Of a DNA stretch of 64,000 nt, positions 61,914 to 64,000 are shown in pieces; the first letter of the stretch is position 1, and each line of letters begins with the position of its first letter. The stretch lies in contig NYSW01000063.1 in assembly GCA_002683195.1 (NCBI GenBank), positions 27,036-91,035 of the forward strand. Reading direction: 5' to 3'. The position numbers were made by a program, and so were the translations under genes. A model generated the notes under the pieces. It was not told the origin of the DNA, did no database searches, and saw only the letters and a list, made by a program, of their open reading frames with translations. Origin of the DNA: Phycisphaerae bacterium (GTDB lineage: Bacteria > Planctomycetota > Phycisphaerae > Phycisphaerales > SM1A02).

Positions 61914-62285
61914 GTCTCGCGATTCAGCGGACGATGACTGTTCCACGACCCCGCGCCCTTGTCGGCGCGGGGTCGTTTTTCTTGTGGGTTGATGCGTGGA
62001 CTGGAATCGGGCCGGCAAGGCCGTTCGCCATTCAAGTCGCCCCCCTTTCATCGCGGATATCGACCTCGTAACCCGGATTAGGGCTGGACGGCATTGCGTT
62101 GATCGGCGATCATGAGCACTCGCCTCGAGGAGTTGGCATCGTCGATGTCAGTTGGTCTTCGAGGAACATCGAACCCCCGGTCGACTCGGCCGGTAGATCG
62201 CAAGCAGACCTGCGGGTGTCGCCCTTTCGGTGAAACCGAGGCTTGAATCCGATCTTCTTCGTCTGGCGGAGGACTACGAGCAAAC
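61914..62285. other. 372-base region after the choice-of-anchor B gene
   Basis: This gap holds the terminator at 61945 and, further on, the upstream region of the SUMF1-like gene. A GGAGGAC lies before 62286, with a slightly long spacing. No promoter hexamer stands out, and no coding sequence is supported, although a 44-codon frame starts at 62112. Confidence 0.4.
61945..61983 (+). terminator. Rho-independent terminator of the choice-of-anchor B gene
   Basis: Perfect 13-base arms (ACGACCCCGCGCC and its complement) with a 6-base loop, followed by TTTTCTT. Confidence 0.93.
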
Positions 62286-63143
62286 ATGTCTCACGACACT
62301 CTGGTTGGAATTCGACTCTGCTCGAACCTGGCGATGGTGAGCTTCGCTCTCCTGGCCGGGGGCTGCCAGACCGCCCCTTCGGAGGACGCTCCGCAAGCGG
62401 TCGGTGGATCAGGGGAGGAAGCGACGACGATGGTCGCGGCGCCGGCAAGCACCGAGCCGCTCGAGCGGATGTCGCTTCCGATCGAGGGGACGAGCGTTGA
62501 ACTCGAGTTGATCCCGGTCCGATGTGAAGACGGCCGTGAGGTCTACGTCAGCGACACCGAGATCACCTGGGACCTCTACGACGCCTTCATATTCAATCTG
62601 GATACCGACGCCGGAGCGAGTACGGCGGAATCCGATGCCGTCACTCGTCCCAGCAAGCCGTACGTGCTGGTCGATCGCGGATACGGACACGCCGGCTTCG
62701 CGGCTTTGAGCATCAGCCCCAAGGCGGCGGAGCAGTTGGTCGAGTGGCTGGTGGTGAAGACCGGCCGCCGATTCCGCATTCCCACCGAAGCGGAGATGGC
62801 CCATCTGCTCGCCACCAGCGGTGCCGACGGAACCGACGCCAGGCTTGTCCACGGATGGTTCGAAGAGAACTCGGACTACACGACTCGAAAAGTTGGATCT
62901 CGTCCGGTGGACGCCAACGGTCTTCATGACCTCTGGGGCAACGTGAGCGAGTACGCCATCGCCGAAGATGGTTCCTACGTCGTGATGGGCGGATCGTTCA
63001 TTGATCCCGTCGAGGACGTCGGATTGTCCTACCGCAAGGCGTTCACCCCCGATTGGAATGCCGACGACCCCCAGATTCCCAAGAGTCCGTGGTGGCTCGC
63101 TTCCAACGACTGGGTCGGTCTGCGGGTCGTCTGCGATCCCTGA
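62286..63143 (+). CDS. SUMF1/formylglycine-generating enzyme-fold lipoprotein
   Basis: The 285-residue protein has a lipobox LAGGC (Cys about residue 27) and an SUMF1-type domain: TEITWDLYDAF, KPYVLVDRGYG, RFRIPTEAEMAHLLATSG, VDANGLHDLWGNVSEY, GGSFID and WVGLRVVCD. These match the family order, but the Cys pair that binds copper in true formylglycine-generating enzymes is not seen, so it is probably a non-catalytic, ligand-binding SUMF1 fold. The Tat-type oxidoreductase gene follows 91 bases downstream. Confidence 0.8.
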   Translation: MSHDTLVGIRLCSNLAMVSFALLAGGCQTAPSEDAPQAVGGSGEEATTMVAAPASTEPLERMSLPIEGTSVELELIPVRCEDGREVYVSDTEITWDLYDAFIFNLDTDAGASTAESDAVTRPSKPYVLVDRGYGHAGFAALSISPKAAEQLVEWLVVKTGRRFRIPTEAEMAHLLATSGADGTDARLVHGWFEENSDYTTRKVGSRPVDANGLHDLWGNVSEYAIAEDGSYVVMGGSFIDPVEDVGLSYRKAFTPDWNADDPQIPKSPWWLASNDWVGLRVVCDP

Positions 63144-63234
63144 GCGACCGTCAACCAGAGACTTCATTTCACTTTTTCCGTCACATCATTCGCTCCGTCG
63201 ATCTGCGGAGCGAGCACCGACCGCTGGAGAATCC

Positions 63235-64000
63235 ATGACCGACCATTCCCCGAGTGAGAGCGCACCGTCGCGTCGAGAGTTCGTCAAGGGCACCGCTGCC
63301 ATCGGAGCAGGAACGGTGGCCGGCATGGCGATGCCGGTCTGGGGCTCTCTTCCAGCATCCGGGCGGCTCAAAGTCGGACTCGTGGGCTGCGGAGGTCGTG
63401 GAACCGGCGCGGCGAATCAGGCGATCAATGCCGATCCTGGAGTGCTGCTCTGGTCGATGGGTGACGTCTACGGCGATCGTCTGCAGGGAAGCCTGAACGG
63501 GCTCAAGCAGCAGCACGGCAATCGGGTGATGGTGGACGAAGGACGCCAGTTCGTGGGCTTCGATGCGATCGACAAGGTGCTGGACAGCGGCGTCGATGTG
63601 ATCATTCTCGCCACCCCTCCGGGATTCCGTCCGGATCATCTCGAACGTTCGGTGAATGCCGGCAAGCACGTCTTCTGCGAAAAGCCGATGGCCACCGACA
63701 TGCCCGGCCTGCGGCGGGTCATGGCCTCTGCGAAGAAGGCCAAGGGGCAGGGTACGCAGTTGATGTCCGGTTTCTGTTGGCGATACGCGATGCCTGAGCG
63801 GGCCATGTACGGCGAGATCAACGACGGGGCGCTGGGTGAGATCGAGTCGGTTCACTCGACGTATCACACCGGCCCCCTCGGCACGCGAGCTCGCACCGAA
63901 GACATGACCGACATGGACTTCGAGCTCCGGAACTGGCAGCACTTCAACTGGTTGAGCGGCGACATCATCGTCGAGCAGTCGGTGCACAGTGTCGACAAGA
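63235..64000 (+). CDS. Tat-exported Gfo/Idh/MocA-family oxidoreductase (3' partial)
   Basis: The gene runs off the window end; 255 residues are visible. It starts with a twin-arginine signal (PSRREFVKGTAAIGAGTVAG), followed by an NAD(P)-binding Rossmann motif VGCGGRG (about 50-56) and the CEKPMA motif (about 148-153) of this family. Members oxidise or reduce sugars and inositols. Tat export with a bound cofactor is common for planctomycete members. GGAGA lies 6 bases before the ATG. Confidence 0.9.
   Translation, partial: MTDHSPSESAPSRREFVKGTAAIGAGTVAGMAMPVWGSLPASGRLKVGLVGCGGRGTGAANQAINADPGVLLWSMGDVYGDRLQGSLNGLKQQHGNRVMVDEGRQFVGFDAIDKVLDSGVDVIILATPPGFRPDHLERSVNAGKHVFCEKPMATDMPGLRRVMASAKKAKGQGTQLMSGFCWRYAMPERAMYGEINDGALGEIESVHSTYHTGPLGTRARTEDMTDMDFELRNWQHFNWLSGDIIVEQSVHSVDK

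Noticed and set aside
59694..62051. A 785-codon open frame on the minus strand opposite the choice-of-anchor B gene
   Set aside because: It is antisense to a gene with a signal peptide, a dockerin-like end and a good ribosome site. Its product is Val/Gly/Asp/His-rich with no domain, as expected for a shadow frame in high-G+C DNA.
62112..62246. A 44-codon frame in the gap before the SUMF1-like gene
   Set aside because: It has no ribosome site, no promoter hexamer and no recognisable sequence.

Overview
The window is high-G+C DNA (visibly above 60%) packed with genes on both strands. It looks like a chromosome segment of a Planctomycetota bacterium, most likely of the Phycisphaerae. That is an inference from four things: a small basic protein of the type known from the Planctomycetes/Verrucomicrobia/Chlamydiae group at 22620; a MoxR/DUF58/BatA/VWA cluster at the left edge; a secreted choice-of-anchor B protein with a dockerin-like C-terminus at 59658; and many lipoproteins of unknown function. 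I see no tRNA, rRNA, CRISPR array, insertion sequence or integrase. Almost everything reads as vertically inherited core genome.

Layout. 1-6932: a VWA/MoxR/DUF58/BatA operon, cut by the window start. 7062-10128 (minus): a TPR-YggX fusion, an excisionase-type HTH protein beside a palindrome, then an HTH-TPR regulator paired with a tiny secreted protein. 10636-12917 (plus): CutC, PyrD and a zincin. 12958-16336 (minus): a zinc-ribbon coiled-coil protein, and the chain TPR, RecX, lipoprotein, rhodanese and CdsA, whose first three junctions share ATGA. 16423-22835: a lipoprotein, Nth, a membrane protein, MoaE, a TIM-barrel protein, MoaB, AcpS, a membrane protein and the small basic protein. 22985-28753: an aminotransferase, a small lipoprotein, a metallophosphoesterase, and an operon of DUF971 protein, thioesterase and glycosyltransferase-like protein. 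28822-37929 (plus): pyrF, a solute-binding protein, pyk, cinA, folK, two thioredoxin-like fusion proteins and a response regulator. 38026-42808: a 66-residue protein, a STAS protein, KdsD, ScpA and RecQ. 42805-45799: DacB, a truncated sigma-like protein with a membrane tail and a membrane-anchored neighbour. 45884-51077: Tsf, RpsB, a phosphohexomutase and a membrane P-loop NTPase. 51125-55637: ThiG, ThiS, a lipoprotein, a Usp protein and an NhaD-type antiporter. 55745-64000: an NHL-repeat protein, a YtkA-like lipoprotein, a di-haem peroxidase, the choice-of-anchor B protein, an SUMF1-fold lipoprotein and a Tat-type Gfo/Idh/MocA oxidoreductase cut by the window end.

How expression seems to work. 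Operons are very tight, with start and stop codons sharing ATGA, GTGA or TTGA. Many first genes lack a Shine-Dalgarno sequence and instead carry a TANNNT hexamer ending 6-9 bases before the start codon, as expected for leaderless mRNAs. I count 16 strict cases plus one variant. Genes without this hexamer usually have a GGAGG-like site at normal spacing. Several convergent or terminal positions carry long near-perfect hairpins, not always with a T-run.

No classical defence or mobile system is visible. The best candidates for something new are the leaderless-promoter architecture, the palindrome that overlaps the start of an HTH gene, the membrane-tailed sigma-like protein, and the NHL/YtkA/di-haem peroxidase/choice-of-anchor B cluster.
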